Shown here in pieces: positions 1-12,300 of a DNA stretch of 64,000 bases. A program made the translations under genes and the position numbers. The stretch lies in the NCBI RefSeq assembly GCF_020360975.1, contig NW_025408671.1, positions 744,001 through 808,000 on the forward strand, in the 5' to 3' direction. The notes under the pieces were generated by a model. That model was not told the origin of the DNA. It worked only from the letters and a program-made list of their open reading frames with translations, and did not search any database. Positions within the stretch are counted from its first letter, which is position 1. Each line of letters starts with the position of its first letter. The DNA comes from Hirsutella rhossiliensis. Lineage: Eukaryota; Ascomycota; Sordariomycetes; Hypocreales; Ophiocordycipitaceae.

Positions 1-305
1 TTTCAGAAATAGGTGACGATTGTATCGTAGTGCACGGTGGTGGGCAGTGAGAAGGGATTGAATTAATGGTGTTGAAAATGGTCGTGATTTTTTGGGGTGC
101 CCAAAACAGGGGGGTGCCCATTTCTATGTGCAGGGACTTAATACCCGTAGATAGCCGTGTACCCCCTCCTTCTCTTGGATTTCCCTGGGTAACGGGCGCG
201 GTGCTTGGTGTTCGACTCCCGCGTCGTGGGCTAAGGTCCAGGAATCCCGGCGGAGCCGCGATCCCTGAGGGGGTGTGTCGGGAAGCGGTTGTTAGATATA
301 TGTGT
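1..305. other. Left-edge un-RIPed sequence, no gene seen
   Basis: This stretch has normal CpA and TpG content, unlike the RIPed block that follows. Short open frames exist but I see no recognisable domain, and none looks like a real gene. Confidence 0.4.
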
Positions 306-345
306 TAATTGCAGCGCACCTGTCGGAGCGCGCGTTCCACTTTTG
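306..345 (+). repeat. Short dispersed repeat, copy 1
   Basis: About 40 bp centred on GGAGCGCGCGTTCCACTTTT recurs with few changes at 48763-48804, and the preceding ATTGC context is also shared. The two copies lie far apart in otherwise unrelated sequence. It may be a fragment of a small dispersed element; the function is unknown. Confidence 0.5.
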
Positions 346-363
346 CCTGCGTGGCGCAATGGT

Positions 364-565
364 CTTCGCGAGAGTTATGAGCCCGGGAGGAATAGAATTC
401 CTATACCTTCCGGCTGCTGCAAAAGGCACCTTTCTTGCATCCCTCGTAGCTTCCTTTTACCCCTCTTACTAGAAAAGCCGATTTTTAACCGACTTTTCTA
501 CCCTTCCCCGCAACAATAACGAAAACCGACTCCTCTACCGTCCCTGCGGTCCGTAGGACGATTCT
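364..565 (+). repeat. Copia-A leader (5' untranslated) segment
   Basis: This about 200-bp segment matches, in reverse complement, two tandem copies at about 18030-18240 and 18365-18575. The copies differ mostly by C-to-T and G-to-A changes. In those copies it sits between copies of the 124-bp terminal repeat, so it is the element's leader just downstream of the LTR. Here it is much less RIPed than the rest of Copia-A and marks the left edge of the RIP block. Confidence 0.65.
374..384 (+). promoter_or_regulatory. Copia primer-binding site (initiator tRNA-Met half)
   Basis: GTTATGAGCCC is the complement of the anticodon-stem region of initiator tRNA-Met. Copia-type elements use a cleaved half of that tRNA as reverse-transcription primer. 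Its position right after the end of the LTR-like sequence fits. Confidence 0.6.
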
Positions 566-2626
566 TATAGAGCCCTAAGATTAGGATAAGTAGGTAAAGG
601 AGCTACGGGCTCGTATAGGTAGAACTATCTATAATTTAGTCTTCTCTAATAAGTAGGACCCTCTCGAGCCCCCTCTTCGTCCTAAAATAATAGAATTTAT
701 AGAGGGAGCTTCCCTCTTCTCCGAGCTAACCTCCGTATAATAGAGAGCTTTTTCTGCTGCCTTAGGTAACTACGAGAGTCACTATAAGGAATACCTTTAC
801 GAGACGAAGCTGCTAACTGCTGCACGCACGGCAATAACGGAATCCGTTAGTGCCGTAAAGCTAATCACTCTTTAAGAGGAAGAGACTCCTAGGCAGTGGC
901 TTTTAAAGCTCGAGACCTCGATAGCTCCCTTAAGGGGCTATATAACTAACCGTATTAGGAAGACCTATACGGTATATCTAGGAGCCTTCTTTACTAGAAA
1001 CCTACTAGCTTCGTCGTAGCTAGCTACGTAGGAAGAAATCCTCGAGGAAGCTAACTAATACTTCCTTATAGAAGCTCTTTCCGGCTAGTGGCTACGGGAT
1101 ATATCTCTGCTAATAAAGCCTATTAGTAACGGTTACTCGACTATCTTTCGAGAAGCTAGCCGGGAATTAGACGAAGAGGCTGCTAGAGTATAATAGCAAG
1201 CAGTCTTATTCCTTCGTGGCCAGCACTCGACCTAGACGGCTCGACCTGCTGCCCCTGCAGCTGCTGCAGCCCCTGTTGCTGCGGCTCCCGCTGCTGCTAC
1301 TGCGGCTGTTGCTCCTTCGGCTCCTCCCTCGAGAGCCTTAACGCCGTCGTTAACTATAGCTGCGGCCCCGGCCCCGGCTCCGTATCTTACTCCGGGCCCG
1401 GCCCCGGTCCCGTTAGTTAGACCGGCCCGACTAGTCCCCTAATAGACCTTTCAGTCCGTTAGTCGAAAAATTAGGGAACTAGTCGAAATCGAACCTCTTC
1501 GTTAAAATTAGCAATAAGGGGTAAAAAGGGGAGGTTTTTAAGTAGACCTTCCGGATCGGGACGAGGATTCCTCGAAGAAACGAAAGACTAGGCGAAACGG
1601 CTGCCTAGCCTATAAATCCCTAGGCTATCGATTATCACAATGCTAGTAGGTCTTCGAGGAAAACCGACCTAAAGGATTTAACCCTTTAAAGAGGCTATAA
1701 GAAACGATATAATAGTCTCTTAAGGGGGACCCCTCGTTATAGAAGAAGATAGACGAGATTCGGGTTACTAAGAAATAGCAACTAACGCCGCTGCCCTTAT
1801 TCGAGCCGCAAATTCGAGGAAAAATCGTTAGTATAGTAAATCCGGTATTCGTCTTCCCTACGGATTAGCAAGACCAACTATTAGGACCCTCTAACTATCC
1901 CCTACGAAAATCAGCTATCCTTAACTCTAGTGCTTCCCTCGATATCTATAATATACTCTTACGATTCCGGTCCTTTAAGAAGGCACGGAAGGAATATCTT
2001 ATTACCGGGGAATTAACCGTATAGATAGAGGGATACGGAAGGGTGAATTTTACGATAAAATTACCTAATAGATCTATACGAATTCTTCGAAGAAAAAGGG
2101 TAGCTTTTTGCCCTTAATTTTTAACGAGCCTAATTTCCTTCTACCTTCTTTAAGAGGAAGGAATCTTCTAGGATATAACGTTTAAGCCTATAAGGCTAGT
2201 TTAGAAGAATTAGACGATTAGGCTTATCGAGGAAAAATTCGGTTAATTTATTCTCGAATTCCGACCTATTTTTAGGAAGGAACCTCTCGAGAAGTTAGCT
2301 TTCCCTACTAGGAGGAATAGGTCTACTATAAAGGACCCTCTTCTAGCAGCCTAAGGAGACGGCATTCTTTAGCATACACGACTTAGTTACCTAGGCCCCC
2401 TAGCTTTATATAAGCTAGGCTAATAATAGGGCGTACGAATAAAGGGCCTAAAGACCGTCGAATGCGAATACTACGGCTAAGGAAAGACTAAGAGACGAAT
2501 TTCTAGACGAACGCCTTTACGGCCGGACCAGCCGTATAAGGAAATTTAGGTCGACTAGACCGACGTCTCTAGGGATTAGGAAAGCTTCGTTAAGGTAATG
2601 TTTTTTATAGACGCCTTTTTAAGGAT
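566..2626 (+). pseudogene. Copia-A gag-like coding relic
   Basis: The region downstream of the leader is riddled with TAG/TAA codons from RIP. Around 1240-1400 it would encode an Ala/Pro-rich tract, and this GC-rich tract keeps unusually many TpG dinucleotides. I do not recognise a clear capsid or zinc-knuckle motif; the gag assignment rests on position between the leader and the integrase/RT part. It is cut at 2626 by the insertion of the gag-only LTR element. Confidence 0.45.
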
Positions 2627-2631
2627 AGTTT

Positions 2632-2808
2632 TATAAGGGCTTTTGCCCTATATAGGCCTAGACTAGGGTCTAGGCTAAGTCTATATATAAGCGGCCTCCG
2701 CGCCTATATAGGCTAGGCCTATACTTCTCTTCCTTTTCCCCCTCGTAGATTATTAACCTTCTTCTAACGGACCGCACCTAAGCCCACGCCTCTGCCTACT
2801 CCGTAATA
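2632..2808 (+). repeat. 5' LTR of gag-only element
   Basis: This 177-bp repeat is matched at 4328-4504, with differences that are mostly C/T or G/A. It is preceded by AGTTT. Confidence 0.88.
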
Positions 2809-2949
2809 GTATAATCTACCCTTTATTTTACCCTCTCCGTATCCCCGTATATAGAATAGCTATTTTTAGCTGCCTTTAAAGCCGACGTTTAATTACCTAG
2901 TCTAGTTAAACCGCCCGCGCCGGTATATACGCACGCGAAATATCCGCAC

Positions 2950-3830
2950 TCCTATAGTCGCAAAATTAAGGCGAACGTGATACTTAGTTCGCCCGGGCAA
3001 TCGAGAGCCTCTTATAATAGCAGGGCTCCGCACGACTAAGAGCGGTACTGCCGTACCTTAGTAAGTTCGACGGCTCCTCCGTAGAGCTCGAGCCGTAGCT
3101 ACTTTATATAGAAGCGAAGCTCCGTACCGATAGCGCCGTAATAAAGGATATCCGCGCCTAATTCGACTATCTTTACGCGAGCCTATCCCTACGCCTATAA
3201 AGGCATCTCTTACCGTTTACGCGTACTAGCATAAACGGACTAGCCGACCTCCTCGCGAAGCTCCGCACTAATTACGGCGAACCTAACGTAGCTAAGTCGG
3301 CAGGCTAGGAGCTTATAACGCTCCGTTAAAAGCGGAGTAAAGCTATTCCGGCCTACCTCGTATAGTTCGAAGAGGTGCTTTATCGAGCAGACGTATATAG
3401 CTGGCCCGACGCGGCAAAGTATAATTGCCTCGTTACGAGCTTAAATTCGGATTAGCGTACCCGTCTAAGCGAAAGGTCCGTACTACTAGATACGTATACC
3501 GATCTCGTCCGCCTTCTTTGCGAGCTTAGTAGTAATAAGTTTCTTTTTTCGTCTTCTTCTATAGTATAAGAAGAGGATAACGCTAGTAATACTATAGATA
3601 TCTCTATCTCCGCCTCGAGGACCGAGGATAGAAAGAGGTAGCGATAGGAGGGTCGCTATATAGGCTATAGTAGTAAATCCTACTAGTTTTTAAAGTACCC
3701 GCGCCGGGAGGCGCGGGTAAACGTACTCTAAGTAGTAGAGGGGCGCACGCGCTAGGATAGAAAGGAGGTTAGGTTCGACGATAGCGACTCTAGCGACGAG
3801 TGATCTTAGTAACGCCTCTATAGGCTTCGT
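2950..3830 (+). pseudogene. Retrotransposon Gag (Gypsy-like) relic
   Basis: If TAG and TAA are read as RIPed glutamine codons, a continuous frame gives a Gag-like helical protein with motifs such as FDYLYASLSLRL and NGLADLLAKLRTNYGEP (about 3160-3290), then YLVxFEEVLYRADVYSWPDAAK (about 3355-3415). This resembles the retrotrans_gag capsid fold of Ty3/Gypsy elements. A degraded knuckle-like stretch may follow near 3655. No protease or RT follows before the 3' LTR. Confidence 0.65.
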
Positions 3831-4327
3831 CGGCGTCCCCTCGCGTGCGGCAGTAGCTACTATACGGACGGGACGTATGCCCGCAGCGACTAAAAGGGCG
3901 GCTAAGATATAGGAAGGCCGCTAATATAATATGACTATAGCGAAAGGGAGTGCCCGTATAGCCCTATATAGGAGGGAGCGGAGCCTTATATACCGGAGTA
4001 CCGTCCCCTACGTTACGGTACTAGGAGCTGCTGCCGTGCGCCGATATAAGGGGGGCGGGATGCTATAAGCTTACCGAAGCTAGCTACGCGCCGTTCTACG
4101 TGCCTCCGCTCCTTAGCTAGAAGTGCTAAAGCCCGACTCCTAGGGCGCGGCCCCTACTAATAATATAGTCTATCCGAGAAGCTCGCTTAGGAGGGTATTA
4201 TACGTTATTTGCTAATGTTTTTTCCACGACTAGGCGTGCGTAGTCCGCGCGAGGGTTCCGTCCCCCTAAGCGCGGTATCGGGTATTATTTAGAGGCGCGC
4301 CTCTTTAAAAGCCGGGTAGGGGTATAA

Positions 4328-4504
4328 TATAAGGGCTTTTACCCTATATAGGCCTAGACTAGGGTCTAGGCTAAGTCTATATATAAGCGGCCTCCGCGCT
4401 TATATAGGCTAGGCTTATACTTCTCTTCCTTTTCCCCCTCGTAGATTATTAACCTTCTTTTAACGGACCGCACCTAAGCCTACGCCTCTACCTACTCTAT
4501 AATA
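4328..4504 (+). repeat. 3' LTR of gag-only element
   Basis: This is the 177-bp partner of 2632-2808, followed directly by the target duplication AGTTT (4505-4509). A purine-rich tract just upstream (GGGTAGGGG) is a plausible polypurine tract. Confidence 0.88.
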
Positions 4505-4509
4505 AGTTT

Positions 4510-7021
4510 TCCCTTATTTCTTATAGACCTACCTAAGTAAGTATAACTAGTTTGCCCTTTAGGACTTCGTTAACTAGATAAAATCCTACTTTAGCTATAA
4601 GGTAAAGAAGATACGGTTTAATAGAGAGTTATTTATAAAGGATATCTTAAATTAGCTTTAAAAAAGGGGCATTCTACCCCTCCCGTTAGCACCGAATACC
4701 TAGGCCTAGAACGGAGGGGTAGAAAGATTAGGGGGTGCTATAATAGAAAGGGCCCGTACGATAAGACTTACTATAAGGCTTCTATACGACCTTTAAAGGG
4801 AAGTCGTTAAGACCGCCTATTACCTTTAAAACCGGACCCCTAGAGGGACTACCTAAGGAATAGACTAGAAATCCCCCCTTAAGCTTATTACGAAGAAGAG
4901 GGCCTTGCTAGCCTACCTTTATGCCTACGGCTATAAGGCATACGCAATAACTACCGATATATAGCTAAAAAGGAAGAAGAAAAGAAAGCTTAATCCGAGA
5001 GCCTTTATTAGTTACCTCGTTAGTTATTATTCTACGAATATCTTCCGGATCTAGATTCCTCTTCTATAGAAGGTTATTTTAACTAGGGATATAATTTTCG
5101 ACGAATCTAGCTTCTTCGAAAGAGAGGAATAGCCCCTCTTACTCTCTTAACGTTAGCTAATTTAAAAGATTTAAATCCCCCCTTCCTAATAGTCTTAAGA
5201 AGAGGTCCTAGATAAAGAAACGGAAGAAGAAACCGATATCGAAGTAGTCGAGGATAACGCCGACTTCGAAGAGGAAGCTGCTAGATTAGATAATCTAGAC
5301 AAAGAAGGAGACTATAAGAAAGCGGTAGAGCTAGAATACGCCTACCTCCCTACGCCTCCTCTTATAGAATAAGAAGAAGATCTAGAAGCAGCTTTTTTAG
5401 TTAGTCTTCCTATCTCGACCCCTAAGGGGGTAGGAAAGGCACCTCTCTTAAAGGATTACCCGGCTGCCTTTTTATCCCTACTTTAAGAAGCAAAGGAAGG
5501 TATAGGGCCCGATATAAAAGAAGACTAACCTTTCCCTTATTTCGATCGTTTTTCCGACTTCTACCTAACGCTAATAGAAGACGGTTCCTACGGAGCGTTT
5601 ATAGTAGGCCGGCTTTTCAAGCTACTATTAGTAAGGAAGGTATATAAAAGAGACCTCCCGGACCTACTAGCAAACTAGAAGCAGCTAGAGAGACATCCTT
5701 TTAAAGACTAGTTTTTCTAGGCCTAGAAAGACCACCTAGCCTTATATAAAGAGATAGGGTCTTTCGAAGAGGTCCTTAAGGAAAAGGTAAGAGGAAAACA
5801 GGTCCTTAGCTATAAGCGGGTCTTTATCTATAAGACTAATAAACACGGCTTCCTTTAAAAGTATAAAGCCCGGCTAGTTATCTATAGGAATTAATAGGAA
5901 AAGGGGGATCTACCTACTAGGGCAACCACCCTAGCAGGGATATCTTTTCGGACCCTTATAGCTATAGTAGTAGAATTCGACCTCGAGATTAATTAGATAG
6001 ATATAGTTAACGCCTTTATTAACTGCCCTCTTAAGGAAGAAGAAGTTATCTATATACGACTTCCTCCTAGTTTCTAATAACTAGGAAAGGTTCTACGGCT
6101 TAGGAAAGCTCTATATAGACTATAAAGATCACCCCTTCTTTAGCAATAGCATTTAATAGGTTCCCTTAAAGCCCTAGGCTTTACGAAAGTCCCTTAAGAA
6201 CCGTATATAATATAGAAGGGTAAAATCACGGTCTTCTTCTACGTCGACGATATTATCTAGGCCTACCCGAAAGAGGAAGAGGCTGCTACTAGGGAGGCTA
6301 TACGAGGCCTATAATAAAGGTATAAGATAACTAGGCTAGGAGAGTTAAAGTAGTTCCTAGGGATACGAATCCTTTAGAATAGGTCCTAACGGACTATCTA
6401 GCTTACTTAAGACGCCTATATCGATAAGGTCGCTTATAAATTCCTCCCTAATTCCCTTAATAAGAAGCTTCCCTCTACGCCTATATTAGATAAAGAGCTT
6501 TTACCTAATCCGTCCTTTTAAGCTAGGGAGCAAGAGAAATACTAATATTAATAAAAGGTAGGCTCCCTGCTTTTTAGCTATTTCTACTAGACCGGATATC
6601 TCTTTTACGGTCTCCTAGCTAGCTAGGCATAACTAGAATCCTAGCCCTAGGCATTAAGAAGTAGTAGATAGAGCTATCCTTTATCTCTATTTAATAAGAT
6701 TATATAGTCTACGCCTAGGAGGGCAGGGACGGAAATTAGCTGCCGAAATCTTCCTCTATTTAAGCGATTCGTCCTTTACGGATAATTTATTAAATAGAAA
6801 GAGCTTATAGGGGTATATTATATCCCTTTTTAGAGTAACTATTGCTTAGAGAACTTCGAAGTAAGCTACCGTTACTATATTAAGCATAGAGGCAAAGCTA
6901 CTAGCTCTTTTAAAAGCGTTAAAAGAAGCGATTTTCCTTAGCCGGCTACTAATATCGTTACGACTATAAATTCCGACCCTATTAGCTATAGAATGCGATA
7001 ATATATAGACTATACGAATTC
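4510..7021 (+). pseudogene. Copia-A integrase C-term, RT and RNase H (first part)
   Basis: Read through RIP stops, 5005-5110 gives the typical Copia integrase tail (ending KVILTRDVIFDE). From about 5920 the RT follows with the glutamine-replaced motif NxIDIVNAFINCPL, and the catalytic YVDDI is intact at 6240-6254. Near 6865 the RNase H motif ATVTISSIEAKLLAL appears. The frame breaks off at 7021 in the RNase H motif CDN-TIRIL because the Gypsy element inserted there; it resumes at 14825. All frames carry many TAG/TAA codons. Confidence 0.82.
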
Positions 7022-7278
7022 TATAAGGGAATATATATCACGGTACGATTAGTTAGGTAGTAGAGATAGCTAGAGGTACTACGCTATATATATTATATTC
7101 TCCTCGTCGTAAGACTAAAGCTTATAAGAAAAGGGATTTCTCCTCTTTAGTCGGAGTAGCGAGTAGTCTATAATATATAAGCAGGGTAGGCACGATTCCC
7201 TACTAATACCCTACCGATATATTAGTACTACGTACCCGAGTGCTTTATTAGCCTATACCTCCTAGTAGCGCTCTTATA
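7022..7278 (-). repeat. 3' LTR of RIPed Gypsy element
   Basis: 257 bp, starting TATAAGG and ending CTCTTATA on the plus strand, which becomes TGTAAG...TTACA when RIP is undone. It is preceded by target duplication AATTC. Confidence 0.88.
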
Positions 7279-7668
7279 ATTATCTCCCCTCTTATATAGA
7301 CGTCTCGGCTATATCTTTAATATATATTGCTTTCGCTACGCTACGTATATTCGGTTAAGAAGAGAGGTAGTTTCGGTTATATATCGCGTATATACGCCTA
7401 TATAAGTATACGTTAGTCTACGCTCTATAACGTTAATAGTTATTATACTAGCGGTTGCCGCTAAGCAACCGTTACGGTATCGCCTATATATCGGCCGCGT
7501 AACTATAATATAAAGAGCGTGCGTATATATCTCCTACTTCTTCTATTTTCTTTTCTTCTTTAACTCTTCCGCTTATAATTACTATAGAGTTTTACGCCTT
7601 TTTTTATTAATCCCTTATACCTTTTTTTATTACTTTTTATCGACGATTTATTAACGATAATACCTTCT

Positions 7669-9250
7669 ATGCTAAAGAAGATAAAGAACCGTAACGCCGA
7701 TTTCCTACGCCGTATACGGGAGCAGGTAGCGGCGGGTTCGCCCTTAAAGCGTAAGCGATCGGCCTAGAAGTCTCGTAGCGACGCTAGTTCCCCCTTAGCG
7801 AAGAAAGCTAAGAAAGGCATAGGGGAATCCTAGTCCTAGGAGACTTCTAGTCCGGGACCTAATATTAGCGAGGGTTATGCCCCCGTTACCCTACCGAGTG
7901 CCCCGACTCCGACCACCGATAAGCCTGCCTCTACGGGCCCGGAAACTTATAAGTCTATCACCCCCGTTAGCGATACTAATACTAGCGAGGAGATCGTACC
8001 TAGGCGCTCCTAGGTAAGTGCCGACAACCTAGCTACTCCGTCTCGATAGGGCGGCTCTAGCTAATAGGAGATTATCGCCTAGGCTGCTCCTTAAAATAAG
8101 TAGGCTAATATTAACGACGAGGCCTAGCCGAACGAGGGCTAAGACTATCCCGATACCTAGCTAAACGAGGGCTAAGATAACGATAACGGCAATAACGGAG
8201 ACGGCCGCGATCCGACTCCTCTTACTAATAAACCTAAGAACGGCGGCGCTAGAGACGAGGGCACCTAGGCGGCGGTATAAGGCGGTCGCGCTCCTATAAA
8301 GAAGCGTACCCGATCTAAGGCTAAAGCCCGCCTAGTTAGGGCCTATAGGGTTATCCCTCGTAAGCTCTAATATATATATTATTTTAGGACGGTCGTTAAG
8401 AAGTATAGTACGACCGAGCCTAAGCCTATTAAGGTGCTCTCGATTAGCTATATTTTCTTAGGGGTTTCCTCGACGCGCTATAAGTAGTGCTATAGACGTG
8501 CCGCGACCTATAACTAAGTAAGTTTCCCCTTAACTTTAAATATCACGATTAATAAGCTAATCCTTCTTAAGGCCGCTACTCTTATATCTAGTAACCGGGC
8601 TAATATAGTCGCTATTATTAAGCACCTACGTAAGCTTAATAAGCTAAAGACCAGCAACGAGGATACCGAGGACGATAGCTCGGACATAGGCATACTCGTT
8701 TTCGAGGAGGCTAATTAGCGCCGTCTCGCTATTATAGTATAGTATTTAGCCGAGGCTTTTAACGCCGCCGAGACGGCCTATCGTAAGTCCTTTAGGACTA
8801 TGGGTATATAGAAGTCTACTATCGTAAGTTTTATCCGACCCTTTTATTAGCGACCGCCTAACGATATACTAGGTCGAGCGTACCGACTACCGTACGCTAA
8901 TTAATAAGCGCCGCGAGCTTATTATTCGCCTTAACCCTACGCCCCTATTTAATATCGCCTATATAAGCCTAGAGTACTAGGCCTAGGAATCCTAGTTAAA
9001 ACTCTACCTTATCGACGGCGATATAGGCTATACTTCGTAGTAATATGCCTTACTATTTACTAAGGCCGAGGTAAGTGCTATGCTAATAGAGATAGGTCTT
9101 AACGCGGAGGATAAGGAAGGAGTAGAGGATAGGGTAGTTCTAGTATTTCTAGAGGTGTTTAGTATAGCGGGGCGCCTTAGTTAGTTCCGCTGCCATGAAG
9201 AAGAAGGGTAGTCGGAAGTAATAGATAGGTCTTATCTTTCTTTTATTTAG
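7669..9250 (+). pseudogene. Antisense spliced ORF inside Gypsy element, unknown function
   Basis: An ATG at 7669 opens a frame of 385 codons to 8823, broken only by TAG/TAA codons that fit RIPed glutamine codons. A canonical intron (8824-8872) then joins in phase to a second exon that stops at 9248-9250, for about 510 residues. The N-terminus is basic (PLKRKRSA, a possible nuclear signal), the middle is rich in Ser, Thr, Asp and Asn, another basic tract KKRTRSKAKARLVRAYR lies near 8300, and the C-terminal half looks helical. I do not recognise a family. It is transcribed opposite to gag-pol, so its intron would not be spliced out of the genomic RNA. It may be a captured gene or an accessory protein like the antisense ORFs of plant Tat/Ogre elements. 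Confidence 0.62.
8824..8872 (+). other. Intron of the antisense ORF
   Basis: Donor GTAAGT at 8824, branch-point-like GCCTAAC at 8856-8862 and acceptor TACTAG ending at 8872. Removing these 49 bp joins two long frames in phase. Size and signals are normal for filamentous fungi. Confidence 0.62.
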
Positions 9251-9399
9251 CTATAACTATCCTTCTCTCCTTTATCATTAGGGCCTTAGTAGAGTTATAG
9301 TTTAGTTTTATTTTCCTTAATAATATTTAATAGGTAGTATAGATAGTTTTCTCTATTCTCCTATTTTACTATTTTATATATAGTTATAGGATATTTAGG

Positions 9400-12300
9400 C
9401 GTGCTAATACGTTAATAAGTCGGTAGCGATTTAATAGGGATTTATTACCGATTCGGTAGTATCTCCCTACGCTAGTAGGTTTCCCTACCTTACTTAGTCT
9501 TATACCTCTTTTTCCCGGTTAGGCGAGCAGTATATTCTTTAATAAGGTCTTAGCTATTCGCTATATCTTCGGCCTCGACCTATTAGTTATACTTAGCTAG
9601 CTATCCTTTCTATTTAATAAGGAAAAAGGTATCGCCCTTAGATCTCTTTCGGTCTTTAATCTCTTAGACTTCTTATTCGCCTTCGTCGTTCTCTAAGTCT
9701 AGCATCGGTAGGGTTTCGCTATCCTTATAGGTGCCTTTACGCTCCTTCTATAGCTCTAAGAGACTAATATAGAAAACGTTATAAAGGCGTAAGTACTTCT
9801 TAGGGAGTATAAGACGATATACTTACTTTCTAATAGCTTATAGGACCTAAAACGGTCTAATATACTTAGGTAAGAGTTTTCTTTTTTCGTCCTTAAGGCA
9901 TAAGTTCTTTATCGATAATACTATAAGGTCTCCTACTTTTAGTATAAGCGGTTAGTGCCTTAAATTATAGTATTTCGCTTACGATTTAATAGCCTTTCCC
10001 TAGTATTCCTTAAGCCTCTTTTATAGCTCTTATAGCCTAGTAACTCTTACTCTTACTTTAGGTACCCCCCTTTAAATAATATCGTCCTTGGTATTAATAT
10101 AGAAGTTTAGTTAGTAACCTATTAACGCTTCGTTAAGTAATAACCCGGTTATCGTATTCTTTATATTATTATATATAAATTAAGCAATATATAGGAGTAA
10201 CGCCTAGTTAGTTTATTCCGAGTTAATAAAGTATCTTAAGTAGTGCTATATAGCTTAGTTTATTTGTTCCGTTTACCTATCGGTTTATAGGTAAAATACC
10301 GTTAATAGCCTATATTTTACTTATAAGATAAAACAGAGATCTAACTAAAACTTACTTATAAATAGGGACCCTCTATCTAAGATAATGCCTTTTAGAGGTC
10401 TATATACTAATTTAACTTAGTAATAGAATAATTCTACTAGCTCTAGGGCTATTATTATCTTAGAGATAGGAAAGAAGAGGCAATACTTAGTATATCGGTC
10501 TACGATTACTAAGATTGTATTAACGTATTATTTATTATACTGTACTTTAGGTAGACCTATAGTAAAGTCTATTAATAATTCTTCCTATAGTCGTATAGGA
10601 TATAGTAATAATTATATAGTACTATAAGGGCGATGCCTCCTAGATACTATACCTTAATATACTAGGTATAACTAGATATATTTATTTACGTCTTTCGTTA
10701 TTCTATCCTAGTAGAAGTTCCTTACTAGTAGTTCGCTAGTGCGTTAGGAGCTAAAGTATCCTACTAACGGATCGTTATAGAAGAGCTATATTAGCTCTTA
10801 CTATAAGGCTACTTCTAGAGGCACTACGATATAACCCTTCTATAGTAGTAGTCTATCTAGGCGTACTAACTAAAAACCCTTCCCTTTCGAGAAGTCTTCG
10901 GTCTCCTTTAGCCTACTAATCGCTACGTTAACCGACTAAGTGCGTTTTAGTAACTCTAGTAACGGTTCTAGAACTTCTACTATATAAACCTTTATATAGT
11001 AGGCCGCTTTTTTAGCGGTCTTCCTTAAGAGTAACTGTTTATAACTAGCTCTCTCTTTAGCCTAATCGGCTAATCGTTTAGGTCTCGCGCCCGAATTATT
11101 ATAGTTTCGCTATATATAAGCTTATATATTTTCCTTATATAAAGGCACTTTACTACGCTTATATTAACTCGAGGTTAAGTATTTCTTTACCTATAAAAAC
11201 GCCTTATTATTTCTCTATACGGATACGGTGTTAATAGTAGCTAGCTTCGCTTATAGCTCCGGTAATAGTTCCGTAGATAGGGGCTTCTCGCCCTCGTATC
11301 TAGGCATTCTCGATAGCGCGTCCGCCGGGTTAGATTTGCCTATACGATACTTAATCGTAAAGTCGAATAGTACTAAATATATATACTATCTTACTTACCT
11401 CCTATTTAAGGAGGTTTCGTATATAAACGTCTAGAGGTTATAGTAGTCTAATAATACCTTTACTTTATACGCTACCCCTTCGACGTAATATCGCTAGTAT
11501 TTAAATAACTTAACGATAGCGAAGAGTTCTTAGTCTAGAACACTATAATTAAGTTCGGCTCTAGTAAACTTCCTTAACTAGAATGCGATTAGATAGTAAC
11601 GCCCTTTATTATCGGGTTAAGAGATAATCCCTACTATCGCGAATTGCGATATATCTATTTCGATGCGAATACGTCTTTCTAGATCGTAATATTAAAGGAG
11701 TAGGGCTCCTTAAAAAGCATCCTTAAGAGCCTAAAACGCTGCCCTTTTAGTAAGGTTTAGCTCTATACTCCCTAGCTTCTTCTTATTCTTACTCCCCTTT
11801 AGTAATATAGTTAAGGGCGCTATAACTCCTAAGTATCCGTATATAAATCGTCGGTAAAAATTATAGAACTTAAGGAAAACCTAAATATTATAGTAGGTTA
11901 TAGGTTTAGGCTATTAAGCTATTACCTCTACCCGTTAAGGGTCTATCGATACCCTATCGATAGATAATATAAACCTAAGGAACTCGACTAACTATTAATA
12001 GAAGATATACTTCGATGGTTTTATATAGAGCTCTATAGCCCTTAGCCTTTCTATTACTTATCCTAAGTATTTAGTATATTCTTCTCTCGTTTTAGAGTAT
12101 ATAAGGATATTATTAAGGTAGACTATATAGATTATATCTATAAGCCCCTCGAGCGCTTAATAGATATAGCTCTAAAACGTAGCTAGTACGTTAGTAAGTC
12201 TAAAGGGTATTACTAGGTATTCGAAATATCTATAACGCGTTCGGAAGGCGGTCTTCTATTTATCTCCTTCCTAAATTTAAATATATTAATACGCGTTCTA

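Larger units (their letters stand above)
2632..4504 (+). mobile_element. Non-autonomous gag-only LTR element (TR-GAG type)
   Basis: Two 177-bp LTRs (2632-2808 and 4328-4504) flank about 1.5 kb and are bordered by an exact 5-bp duplication AGTTT (2627-2631 and 4505-4509). The ends read TATAAGGG and TAATA, consistent with TG...CA ends after RIP. The interior reads as a Gypsy-type Gag and has no room for protease, RT or integrase. Such elements depend on enzymes supplied by an autonomous relative. It is inserted in Copia-A and fully RIPed. Confidence 0.85.

Noticed and set aside
350..385. tRNA-like box GTGGCGCAATGG followed by a Met anticodon-like stretch
   Set aside because: No full cloverleaf can be drawn; the anticodon-like part is on the opposite sense and is better explained as a Copia primer-binding site.
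11228..11434. Open frame on plus strand
   Set aside because: It is the antisense shadow of the RIPed Gypsy RNase H/integrase region, whose domains read on the minus strand.
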